Assembly (NCBI RefSeq): GCF_900111735.1
Contig: NZ_FOHW01000033.1
Span: forward strand, 1 to 62,645
Length of the DNA: 62,645 nucleotides
Source: Pseudomonas graminis
GTDB taxonomy: Bacteria > Pseudomonadota > Gammaproteobacteria > Pseudomonadales > Pseudomonadaceae
Direction: 5' to 3'
Shown: positions 5,973 through 13,729 of the stretch, piece by piece
Numbering within the stretch: position 1 is the first letter of the stretch
How the letters are laid out: every line of letters begins with the position of its first letter
The notes under the pieces: generated by a model
What the model saw: the letters and a program-made list of their open reading frames with translations, nothing else
Told to the model about the DNA's origin: nothing
The model's database searches: none
Position numbers and translations under genes: made by a program

Positions 5973-7250
5973 TCAGAGGATATTCGAATAATCCGCTTCG
6001 ATCCGGTCGAGGCTCAGGTGGTTGAGGAAGTTGGAGAAACACATCCACGCCGACAGTGCGTTCATGTCGCGGAACTGATCGGGCAGGTATTTGGGCGGTA
6101 CAACCAAACCTTCGTCCACCAACTGGCGCAACGTGCGCATGTCTTCCAGGGTGGTCTTGCCGCAGAACAGCAGCGGCACCTGCTCCAGCTTGCCCTTTCT
6201 CACGGCCAACTGGATGTAGTTGTAGACCATGATGAAGCCCTTGAGGTAGGACAGATCCTTGGTGAATGGCAGCCCATTCGGCACCGAGCCCCGGAATACC
6301 CGACTGGCGTTGCCGTAGCTTTCGGACATGCCAAAGCCTTGCTCACGATAGAAGTCGAACACCTGCAGGAAGTCGGCGCCCTCCTCGGCCATGTGAATGG
6401 CGCGGGTGCGGTTGGTCAGCTTGCGCAGGCGGCTCGGGTAGGAGGCAAAACCGATGATCTCCATCAGAATCGCAAGGCCTTCCTGGGTGACCGTTGACGA
6501 GGGCGGGCCTTTGGACAGGAAGGTGCAGATCGGCTGATTCTGACCATTGAGCGTGGTGCCGACGTGCACCAGGCCTTCGTGGACTTCCAGCGCCCGCACG
6601 TCGCGCTCGTTGAACATCGCGTCGCTGCGTATCTTGATGTAGTCGGCGCCGGCCGCAGCGTCCGCGACGATGCCGTCGGATTCAAACACCCGGATCGTCT
6701 CTTCAGCCTCACCGAACGTGCGATTGAGCCGGGTTTGCAGCATGGCGACGGCGTCTTTGGCCGTCAGGATTTTCGGCTCGTCCTTGAGATCGCCGCGACC
6801 GGCAATGTTGTTCAGATAATCGGAGAGCATCATGCCGAGGTCGGACAGCGTCGGGTCGCCGGCGTGAAAAGCATCGGACGCCGCGCCGTACAGCTCCTGA
6901 GAGATCAAACCGAAGTCCGGGGTGCCGCGCGCTTCGAGCATGCGGATGACCATCCGGTACTCCTTGCACATGCGGCGCATGATCTGCCCGACCGGGTTGA
7001 ACTGGCCCAGCTGCCGTGTGATGTCACGCTCGATGTTCTGAAACTCCAGCTTCACCGCGCCGGAATCGAATCCCAGCGGGCGATTCTCGTAGTACGCGCG
7101 ATCGACTTCCGGCAGGTGCTTGCCCTTGCCGTCGAGGAATGTCTTGCGGATGTTGTCATCCCACTTCACGGCATCCAGGATGCGAATCGGCGTCTGCGCC
7201 ACCACGATACGATCGGACAACGTGCGAATAGTCTGCTGGTATTCGTCCAC
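5973..7250 (-). CDS. DUF1704 / QEGLA-motif protein, putative zinc peptidase
   Basis: 425 residues from a GTG start. It carries the family signature TQEGLAILMEI and, about 35 residues earlier, VHEGLVHVG. The family is usually labelled 'flavohemoglobin expression-modulating QEGLA motif protein' (DUF1704). HEGLVH fits a HExxxH zinc site and the Glu of QEGLA fits the third ligand seen in the related eukaryotic tyrosine carboxypeptidases (MATCAP, also DUF1704), so I infer a metallopeptidase; the substrate is unknown. No signal peptide. It follows the lipoprotein gene by 26 bp and is probably co-transcribed with it and the TetR gene. Confidence 0.85.
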   Translation of the reverse strand: MDEYQQTIRTLSDRIVVAQTPIRILDAVKWDDNIRKTFLDGKGKHLPEVDRAYYENRPLGFDSGAVKLEFQNIERDITRQLGQFNPVGQIMRRMCKEYRMVIRMLEARGTPDFGLISQELYGAASDAFHAGDPTLSDLGMMLSDYLNNIAGRGDLKDEPKILTAKDAVAMLQTRLNRTFGEAEETIRVFESDGIVADAAAGADYIKIRSDAMFNERDVRALEVHEGLVHVGTTLNGQNQPICTFLSKGPPSSTVTQEGLAILMEIIGFASYPSRLRKLTNRTRAIHMAEEGADFLQVFDFYREQGFGMSESYGNASRVFRGSVPNGLPFTKDLSYLKGFIMVYNYIQLAVRKGKLEQVPLLFCGKTTLEDMRTLRQLVDEGLVVPPKYLPDQFRDMNALSAWMCFSNFLNHLSLDRIEADYSNIL

Positions 7251-7276
7251 CCGGTACCCCTTATTGAACCGTTGCG

Positions 7277-7834
7277 CTATTTGGTCATGCGCTGATATTG
7301 AGCTGCTTTGAGAAAGACGTCGGAATTGGCCGGGTCGTCGAGGTAGGCAAAGACCTTGTCCATGGGACTTGAGATCAGCATGCCGTCGCCCTTGACCGTA
7401 TCGACCCGCTCGCCGTCGAGAAGCTTCTGCTCGACCAACTGCTGAAACCGCTCCAGGTCGAGGTCATAGACCACCAGTTCATCGGCACCGTTCTCGTTTT
7501 CCATCAGGTCGAAACCGGCGATGACGTAATTGGCGCCGTATTTGTCAGGCAGCGCAGCGGAGACGTACCAGCGACTGCCATGGCGCGACACGGTGAAGGC
7601 GTACTCGTCACGGTTCTTGCGATCGCCTTTGCGGTAGCTAACGGCTTTGTAGCGATCAGGGCCGGCGCGGCTGATTTCCAGTTCGAGCGGCTCGCCCCAG
7701 GCATTTTTGCTGCTCCAGGTGCCGAGTAATTTGGGCGGGGCGGTGTTGCTGGCCGGAATCGGGTCCTTGAACGTCACCAGGCATCCGCTCAACAGCGCGA
7801 ACGACAGGGCGAGCAGTACGCGCCAGACTTTCAT
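7277..7834 (-). CDS. Conserved lipoprotein of unknown function
   Basis: 185 residues beginning MKVWRVLLALSFALLSGCLV, a clear lipoprotein signal (lipobox LSGC, Cys near 18). The mature part is beta-rich with PPKLLGTWSSKNAWGEPLEL and a C-terminal helical region, reminiscent of lipocalin-like small lipoproteins, but I recognise no characterised family. It lies 18 bp after the TetR gene and 26 bp before the QEGLA gene, all on the minus strand, so it is the middle gene of a likely three-gene operon. Confidence 0.8.
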   Translation of the reverse strand: MKVWRVLLALSFALLSGCLVTFKDPIPASNTAPPKLLGTWSSKNAWGEPLELEISRAGPDRYKAVSYRKGDRKNRDEYAFTVSRHGSRWYVSAALPDKYGANYVIAGFDLMENENGADELVVYDLDLERFQQLVEQKLLDGERVDTVKGDGMLISSPMDKVFAYLDDPANSDVFLKAAQYQRMTK

Positions 7835-7852
7835 CAGGTTCTCCTTGAGGTA

Positions 7853-8584
7853 TCAGCCAGCCATCGGCTTGGCAGTGCCCAGTACCAGATGCATCTGGCG
7901 AGTAAGAATAGCGAGCATTTCTTCGTCTGTGCCGGGCCGAGGCCCGTTGAGCAGCCCCTGATATTCCATCCGGCAGATGAGCCCCGTCAACACTTGGGCG
8001 TCCAGTTGCGGCTGAGCCGACCCCACGACTTCGAGAAACTGGGCGCTGCCCTGCAACAGAATCTGCTGGTGGGCACTCACCAGTGGCGCGAGCCGCGGGT
8101 TGATCAGCGCTTCGAGGTGGAAGGCGTGCTCGGCAATGAGCTGGTCGCGACGTGTCAGCAGTTGATGGCGTACGTACTCCATGGTCATTCGTGCGATCTC
8201 ATCGGCCAGCCGGGCGCGGGCTTCGGCGCTGCCGTCATTGCGTGCGACCATCTCGCGCAGCAGCGCCTCGGTGTTGGTCCACAGCTTGGCCATGTACGCC
8301 GCGCTGCGTTCAACGTATTGCGCGAAGGCATCGGTGAGCAGGTCATCGATGTCTTTGAAGTAGTAGGTGGTGGCAGAGAGCGGCACTTGCGCTTCGGCGG
8401 CCACCGCGCGATGACGCACGGCCCGAACGCCGTCACGAATGAGGATGCGCATGGCCGCATCGAGAATCTGTTGCCGACGCTGTTCACTTCCCTGTCGACT
8501 CGCCTTGCGGCCCTGGTACTGAACACTCTGTGCGACTGCCGTGGCCAGGCCAGCGGCTCCCTTTTGAGCGATCGTGCGGTTCAC
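7853..8584 (-). CDS. TetR-family transcriptional regulator
   Basis: About 243 residues if started at the GTG of VNRTIAQKG (8584), which has an AAGGA ribosome site 9 bp upstream; a GTG at 8614 would add ten residues. The N-terminal helix-turn-helix is typical: RRQQILDAAMRILIRDGVRA, then AVAAEAQVPLSATTYYFKDIDDLL. The C-terminal ligand-binding domain has no diagnostic motif. As first gene of the run it probably regulates itself and the downstream lipoprotein and QEGLA genes. The inducer is not known. Confidence 0.88.
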   Translation of the reverse strand: MNRTIAQKGAAGLATAVAQSVQYQGRKASRQGSEQRRQQILDAAMRILIRDGVRAVRHRAVAAEAQVPLSATTYYFKDIDDLLTDAFAQYVERSAAYMAKLWTNTEALLREMVARNDGSAEARARLADEIARMTMEYVRHQLLTRRDQLIAEHAFHLEALINPRLAPLVSAHQQILLQGSAQFLEVVGSAQPQLDAQVLTGLICRMEYQGLLNGPRPGTDEEMLAILTRQMHLVLGTAKPMAG

Positions 8585-8656
8585 AACTGGATTTCCTTTT
8601 TTCGAGTCATTCACATCACAGCAACGTCAGCTTGCGGCGGTGTCTGCGCCGACGTC

Positions 8657-8720
8657 ATCGCGAGCAAGCTCACTCCTACAATCGGCGGAGTGCCCGTGTA
8701 GGAGTGAGCTTGCTCGCGAT
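8657..8720. repeat. REP inverted pair (GCGAGCAAGCTCACTCCTACA family)
   Basis: Perfect 24-bp arms, 8657-8680 and 8697-8720, with a 16-bp loop. A second REP family, distinct from that at 5862. It lies in the gap between lysS and the TetR gene. Confidence 0.9.
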
Positions 8721-8759
8721 AGCATCTCCAAATGCAGCCGCGCACTCAACAAACAGCCA

Positions 8760-8792
8760 AAAAAAAGCCGCCCTGCGCAGGCGGCTTGTTTT
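8760..8792 (-). terminator. Rho-independent terminator of lysS
   Basis: Stem AAGCCGCC/GGCGGCTT with an eight-A run on the plus strand (T run in the minus-strand transcript), immediately after the lysS stop. Confidence 0.85.
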
Positions 8793-8797
8793 GACGC

Positions 8798-10300
8798 TTA
8801 GGCTTGCGGCCGCATGTGCGGGAACAAGATGACATCACGTATGGACGGCGAGTTGGTCAGCAGCATGACCAGACGGTCGATGCCGATGCCCTCGCCCGCT
8901 GTCGGCGGCATGCCGTACTCCAGGGCCCGGACGAAGTCTGCATCGTAGTGCATGGCCTCATCGTCGCCCGCGTCCTTGTCCGCCACCTGAGCCATGAAGC
9001 GCTCGGCCTGGTCTTCCGCGTCGTTCAACTCGGAATAGGCGTTGGCGATTTCACGGCCGCCGATGAACAGCTCGAAGCGGTCGGTGACGTTCGGGTTGTC
9101 ATCGTTGCGACGGGCCAGCGGCGACACTTCGAACGGGTACTGGGTGATGAAGTGCGGCTGCTCCAGCTTGTGCTCGACCAACTCTTCGAAAATCATCACC
9201 TGCAGCTTGCCCAGACCTTCGAAGCCCAGCACCTTGGCGCCGGCTTTCTTGGCGATGGCGCGGGCCTTGTCGATGTCGTTCAGGTCATCGGCGGTCAGCT
9301 CGGGGTTGTACTTGAGGATCGAGTCGAACACCGACAGACGCGCAAACGGCTCGCCGAAGTGGAAGACCTTGTCGCCGTACGGCACGTCAGTGCTGCCAAG
9401 AACCAGCTGGGCCAGTTCACGGAACAGCTCTTCGGTCAGGTCCATGTTGTCTTCGTAATCAGCGTAGGCCTGGTAAAACTCGAGCATGGTGAACTCGGGG
9501 TTGTGCCGGGTCGAAACGCCTTCGTTACGGAAGTTGCGGTTGATCTCGAACACCTTCTCGAACCCGCCAACCACCAGACGCTTGAGGTACAGCTCAGGCG
9601 CGATGCGCAGGAACATTTCCAGGTCCAGCGCGTTGTGGTGAGTCTCGAACGGCTTGGCCGCGGCGCCGCCCGGGATGGTCTGCAACATCGGCGTTTCGAC
9701 TTCAAGGAAGTCGCGCTGCATCAGGAAGCTGCGGATGTGAGCGATGACTTTCGAGCGAATACGGAAGGTTTCGCGGACCTCATCGTTGACGATCAGGTCG
9801 ACGTAACGCTGGCGATAACGCTGTTCGGTGTCGACAAGACCGTGGTGCTTGTCGGGCAGCGGACGCAGGGATTTGGTCAGCAGGCGCACGTTGGTCATTT
9901 CGACATACAGATCGCCTTTGCCGGAGCGGGCCAAGGTGCCTTCGGCCGAAATAATATCGCCCATGTCCCAGGTTTTAACCGAGGCCAGGGTTTCTTCCGG
10001 CAGCGTCTTGCGATTGACGTAGACCTGGATGCGACCTGTCATGTCCTGAATCACCATGAACGAGCCACGGTTGAGCATGATGCGCCCGGCAACCTTGACT
10101 GGAATCGCCGCTTCAGCCAGCTCTTCCTTGGTCTTGTCCGCGTACTGTTTCTGCAGGTCGTTGCAGTAGTTTTCGCGACGGAAGTCGTTCGGGAAGGCAT
10201 TGCCCTTGGCGCGCTCGGCCGCAAGTTTTTCCTTGCGCAGGGCGATCAGGCTGTTTTCTTCCTGTTGCTGGGCTTGCGGGTCGAGTTGTTGGTCGCTCAT
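8798..10300 (-). CDS. lysS: Lysyl-tRNA synthetase, class II
   Basis: 500 residues from MSDQQLDPQ, the usual Pseudomonas start; an in-frame ATG six codons upstream is less likely. It charges tRNA-Lys with lysine using ATP in the cytosol. The N-terminal OB-fold anticodon-binding domain (VAGRIMLNRGSFMVIQD) is followed by the class II catalytic core: motif 2 (FEINRNFRNEGVSTRHNPEF), GGREIANAYSELND, and motif 3 (GEGIGIDRLVML). It lies 113 bp downstream of prfB, the common prfB-lysS arrangement, so is likely co-transcribed with it, and ends at a strong terminator. Confidence 0.99.
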   Translation of the reverse strand: MSDQQLDPQAQQQEENSLIALRKEKLAAERAKGNAFPNDFRRENYCNDLQKQYADKTKEELAEAAIPVKVAGRIMLNRGSFMVIQDMTGRIQVYVNRKTLPEETLASVKTWDMGDIISAEGTLARSGKGDLYVEMTNVRLLTKSLRPLPDKHHGLVDTEQRYRQRYVDLIVNDEVRETFRIRSKVIAHIRSFLMQRDFLEVETPMLQTIPGGAAAKPFETHHNALDLEMFLRIAPELYLKRLVVGGFEKVFEINRNFRNEGVSTRHNPEFTMLEFYQAYADYEDNMDLTEELFRELAQLVLGSTDVPYGDKVFHFGEPFARLSVFDSILKYNPELTADDLNDIDKARAIAKKAGAKVLGFEGLGKLQVMIFEELVEHKLEQPHFITQYPFEVSPLARRNDDNPNVTDRFELFIGGREIANAYSELNDAEDQAERFMAQVADKDAGDDEAMHYDADFVRALEYGMPPTAGEGIGIDRLVMLLTNSPSIRDVILFPHMRPQA

Positions 10301-10413
10301 GTCTTGATTATCCATCACAGGTTCGTGGCCCTTCGTCTGGCCGGGAAGTGCGACGAAGGATCGCGGGCGGCGGCGTCATGGTGACGTGCCAACCCGCAAC
10401 AGTGGTGTGGCGA

Positions 10414-11509
10414 TTACAGGCCCTGTTTGAGGCTCGCGATCAGGTATTCGTCGATGTCGCCATCGAGCACCTTGTCGCAATCGCTGCGTTCGACGCTGGT
10501 GCGCAGGTCCTTGATGCGCGAGGCATCGAGTACGTACGAGCGGATCTGGTGACCCCAGCCGATATCCGACTTGGTGTCTTCCAGCGCTTGCGAGGCCGCA
10601 TTGCGCTTCTGCACTTCCTGCTCGTACAAGCGCGCCCGCAGCATCTTCATCGCGGTGTCTTTGTTGGCGTGCTGGGAACGCTCGTTCTGGCAACTGACCA
10701 CGGTGTTGGTCGGAACGTGGGTGATCCGGACCGCCGAGTCAGTGGTGTTGACGTGCTGACCACCGGCGCCGGAGGAGCGGTAGGTGTCGATACGCAGGTC
10801 CGACGGGTTGATGTCGATTTCGATGTTGTCATCGATTTCCGGCGACACGAACACGGCAGAGAACGAGGTGTGGCGGCGATTGCCGGAGTCGAACGGGCTC
10901 TTGCGGACCAACCGGTGTACGCCGATTTCGGTGCGCAGCCAGCCGAATGCGTACTCGCCCTTAATGTGCACCGTGGCGCCTTTGATACCGGCGACTTCAC
11001 CGGCCGACAGTTCCATGATGGTCGCGTCGAAGCCGCGCTTGTCGGCCCAGCGCAGGTACATGCGCAGAAGGATGTTCGCCCAGTCCTGGGCTTCGGTGCC
11101 GCCGGAGCCGGCCTGGATGTCCAGGTAAGCGTTGTTCTGGTCCATCTCGCCGCTGAACATGCGACGGAATTCCAGTTTTTCCAGGGCCTCGCGCAGGCGC
11201 TCGACTTCAGCGGCAACGTCGTCGACGGCGGCCTGGTCTTCTTCTTCGGCGGACATCAGCAACAGGTCCTTGGCATCCACCAGGCCGGTGCTCATTTCGT
11301 CGAGGGTGTCGACGATCTGCGCCAGCAGCGAACGCTCGCGGCCCAGCTCCTGGGCGTACGACGGGTTGTTCCAGACGTTTGGATCTTCGAGCTCGCGGTT
11401 AACTTCGGTCAGACGATCATGTTTGTGATCGTAGTCAAAGATACCCCCGAATGGTTTCGGAGCGCTCGGACAGGTCCTTGATGCTGTTTAGGATCGGGTT
11501 GATTTCCAT
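10414..11509 (-). CDS. prfB: Peptide chain release factor 2, with programmed +1 frameshift
   Basis: Translation starts at ATG 11509 (MEINPILNSIKDLSERSETI), reaches an in-frame TGA as codon 25 (11437-11435) and continues after a +1 shift at CTT-T-GAC to the stop at 10414; the joined product is 364 residues, the normal RF2 length. The GGQ loop (SGAGGQHVNTTDSAVR) that triggers peptide release and the SPFD-type anticodon-like element (RKSPFDSGNRRHTS) are present. RF2 recognises UGA and UAA. The internal UGA gives autoregulation: low RF2 favours the shift. It lies downstream of the wsp operon on the same strand and upstream of lysS. Confidence 0.98.
11430..11452 (-). promoter_or_regulatory. RF2 programmed +1 frameshift site
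   Basis: On the minus strand the site reads CGGGGGTATCTTTGAC: an internal Shine-Dalgarno-like GGGGG, three-base spacing, the slippery CTT and a UGA stop followed by C. All elements of the classical prfB site are present. Confidence 0.95.
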
Positions 11510-11668
11510 GGTGGGCAGCACTCGCAGGCGATTTTCACAAAGCCGGCGAGTATAACGCAGGCAAACCCGGGATGGCAGTCCGTTGGGCAGGGGTGCGCCG
11601 CGTTCGTTGTTGTTGCCAAGGACCCGACCCGGTTACGGCCAGAGCGCGCAGGAATGCAAATCCTCGCC

Positions 11669-12673
11669 CTACCCCACCGCCACCTGATTGCGGCCATTGT
11701 GTTTGGCGGCATACAACCCCTGATCCGCACTCTGAATCAGCTGGCGACTGTGGCTGCCAACTTGCGGCACGACAGTGGCCAGACCGATGCTGACGGTCAG
11801 GCTCGAGCCCTGGCTCGGGGCGACGTGGGGGATGTTCATGCCGGCGATGGTCTGGCGCAGTTTTTCCGCCAGCAGGCGTGCGCCACCCGGTGAGGTGCTG
11901 GGCAGTACCAGCGCAAATTCTTCGCCACCGTAACGCGCCGGCAGGTCGGAGGGACGGCTGGAGTTGGCGCGGATCGCTTTGGCGACCTGACGCAACGCCT
12001 CGTCACCTTCGAGATGGCCGAAGGCGTCGTTGTAGGCCTTGAAGTAATCCACGTCGATCATCAACAGCGAGATCTGCGTCTGCTCCCGGGTGGACCGGCG
12101 CCATTCCAGCTCCAGGTACTCGTCGAAGTGGCGGCGATTGGACAGGCCGGTCAAGCCATCGGAGTTCATCAGGCGCTGCAGCACCAGGTTGGTGTCGAGC
12201 AGTTGTTGCTGGCTAACGCGCAACGCTCGATAGGCTTCGTCGCGCTGCAGCAGGGTCATGTAGGAGCGCGAGTGGTAGCGAATGCGCGCGACCAGTTCAA
12301 TGTTGTCCGGCAGTTTGACCAGGTAATCATTGGCCCCGGCGGCAAAGGCGGCACTCTTGATCATCGGGTCTTCCTTGGTCGAAAGCACGATGATCGGGAT
12401 GTCACGGGTCTTCGGATTGGCGCGGTACTCGCGCACCAGGGTCAGGCCGTCCAGGCCGGGCATGACCAGGTCCTGAAGAATCACGGTCGGCTTGATGAGG
12501 ATCGCCTGTGCAATCGCCTGATGCGGATCGGCGCAGAAATGGAAGTCGATGTTGTCCTCGTGCGCCAGCCCGCGTCGGACGGCCTCGCCGATCATGGCTT
12601 GATCGTCGACCAGCAGTACCATCGCAGCGTTTTCATCCGTGGCGTTCAGATCGTCCAGTTGCAAATCATGCAT
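11669..12673 (-). CDS. wspR: WspR, response-regulator diguanylate cyclase
   Basis: 334 residues from ATG 12673 (MHDLQLDDLN), which has an AGGAG ribosome site; a GTG six codons upstream is unlikely. The N-terminal receiver domain (MVLLVDDQAMIGEAVRRGLA, acceptor Asp in ILQDLVMPGLDG) is joined by a helical stalk to a GGDEF domain with active site YGGEEFALVLP. An inhibitory I-site RPSD lies five residues before GGEEF. When phosphorylated by WspE it makes cyclic di-GMP from two GTP, promoting exopolysaccharide and biofilm formation. It is the last gene of the wsp operon, 45 bp after wspF. Confidence 0.98.
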   Translation of the reverse strand: MHDLQLDDLNATDENAAMVLLVDDQAMIGEAVRRGLAHEDNIDFHFCADPHQAIAQAILIKPTVILQDLVMPGLDGLTLVREYRANPKTRDIPIIVLSTKEDPMIKSAAFAAGANDYLVKLPDNIELVARIRYHSRSYMTLLQRDEAYRALRVSQQQLLDTNLVLQRLMNSDGLTGLSNRRHFDEYLELEWRRSTREQTQISLLMIDVDYFKAYNDAFGHLEGDEALRQVAKAIRANSSRPSDLPARYGGEEFALVLPSTSPGGARLLAEKLRQTIAGMNIPHVAPSQGSSLTVSIGLATVVPQVGSHSRQLIQSADQGLYAAKHNGRNQVAVG

Positions 12674-12718
12674 GCGGGGTCTCCTGGTCACAGGCGGGCT
12701 GTGAAATCACCTGGAAAT

Positions 12719-13729
12719 TCATTGGGTGAATACCTCCTTCAAGCGAGGTGCGATCGAGTCCAGTGAGCGAATTTCCATGGCGGCGTCAATCGCCGCAGCC
12801 GCTTTAGGCATGCCGTACACCGCACAGCTTTCCTGATTCTGGGCGATGGTCAGAAAGCCCCGCTGACGCATCAGCTTGAGTCCCTGCGCACCATCACGGC
12901 CCATGCCGGTCAACAAAACACCCACTGCGTCACCATTCCAATAGCTGGCCACACTTTCGAAAAACACGTCGATGGAGGGCCTGTAAATTTCGTTAACCGG
13001 CTCTGCGGTGTACGCCAGTGTGCCGTTCCTGAGCAGACGAATATGGTGGTTGGTGCCTGCCAGCAGCACCGTGCCCACTTGCGGCGGCTCGCCATCGCGC
13101 GCCAGCCTGACCTCAAGCCCCGAAGAGCCGCTCAGCCATTGCGCCATCCCTTCGGCGAATACCTGATCCACGTGCTGCACGAGCACGATCGCGGCCGGAA
13201 AATCCCTCGGCAGCGCCTTGAGCAGGATTTCCAGCGCGGCGGGCCCGCCGGCCGATGATCCGATTGCGATCAACCGCTGACGCTGTGCCGACTCGCGCAC
13301 CGGTGGCGGCGCGGGGCGGACCCGCGTGTCCCGCTCGCCAATGAGCCAGCCTATATTAAGTATCTTGCGCAACAAAGGCGCGGCTGCATCCTTGGGATTG
13401 CCGGCCCCCAGCGCGGGCGTGTCGACCACGTCCAGCGCGCCATGACCCATGGCTTCGAACACCCGATTCACATTCTGCTCGCGATCCACGGTGACGATGA
13501 CGATGGCACACGGGGTCGCCGCCATAATACGTCGAGTCGCCTCCACGCCGTCCATCACCGGCATGATCAGGTCCATCAATATCAGATCGGGCTTTAGCTG
13601 GGCGCAACGCTCGACGGCCTCGGCGCCGTTGCTGGCCACCCAGACGATCTGGTGCGCCGGCTCGAAGGCCAGCACGCGGCGCAACGCCTCCACCGCCATG
13701 GCCATGTCGTTGACGATGGCAATCTTCAT
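12719..13729 (-). CDS. wspF: WspF, CheB-like methylesterase
   Basis: 336 residues. A receiver domain (LILMDLIMPVMDGVEATRRI) is followed by a CheB catalytic domain with GSSAGGPAALE (nucleophile Ser), LVQHVDQVFAEGMAQWL (His) and LLTGMGRDGAQGLKLM (Asp). It removes methyl groups from the receptor WspA and so damps signalling; loss-of-function in this gene classically gives wrinkly, high c-di-GMP colonies. The start overlaps the wspE stop by 4 bp. All catalytic residues are present, so the strain is expected to be wild type for this control. Confidence 0.97.
   Translation of the reverse strand: MKIAIVNDMAMAVEALRRVLAFEPAHQIVWVASNGAEAVERCAQLKPDLILMDLIMPVMDGVEATRRIMAATPCAIVIVTVDREQNVNRVFEAMGHGALDVVDTPALGAGNPKDAAAPLLRKILNIGWLIGERDTRVRPAPPPVRESAQRQRLIAIGSSAGGPAALEILLKALPRDFPAAIVLVQHVDQVFAEGMAQWLSGSSGLEVRLARDGEPPQVGTVLLAGTNHHIRLLRNGTLAYTAEPVNEIYRPSIDVFFESVASYWNGDAVGVLLTGMGRDGAQGLKLMRQRGFLTIAQNQESCAVYGMPKAAAAIDAAMEIRSLDSIAPRLKEVFTQ

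Noticed and set aside
8804..10384. A 526-codon plus-strand frame opposite lysS
   Set aside because: Complement shadow of lysS; no ribosome site or recognisable domain.
10348..11481. A 377-codon plus-strand frame opposite prfB
   Set aside because: Complement shadow of the prfB coding sequence.
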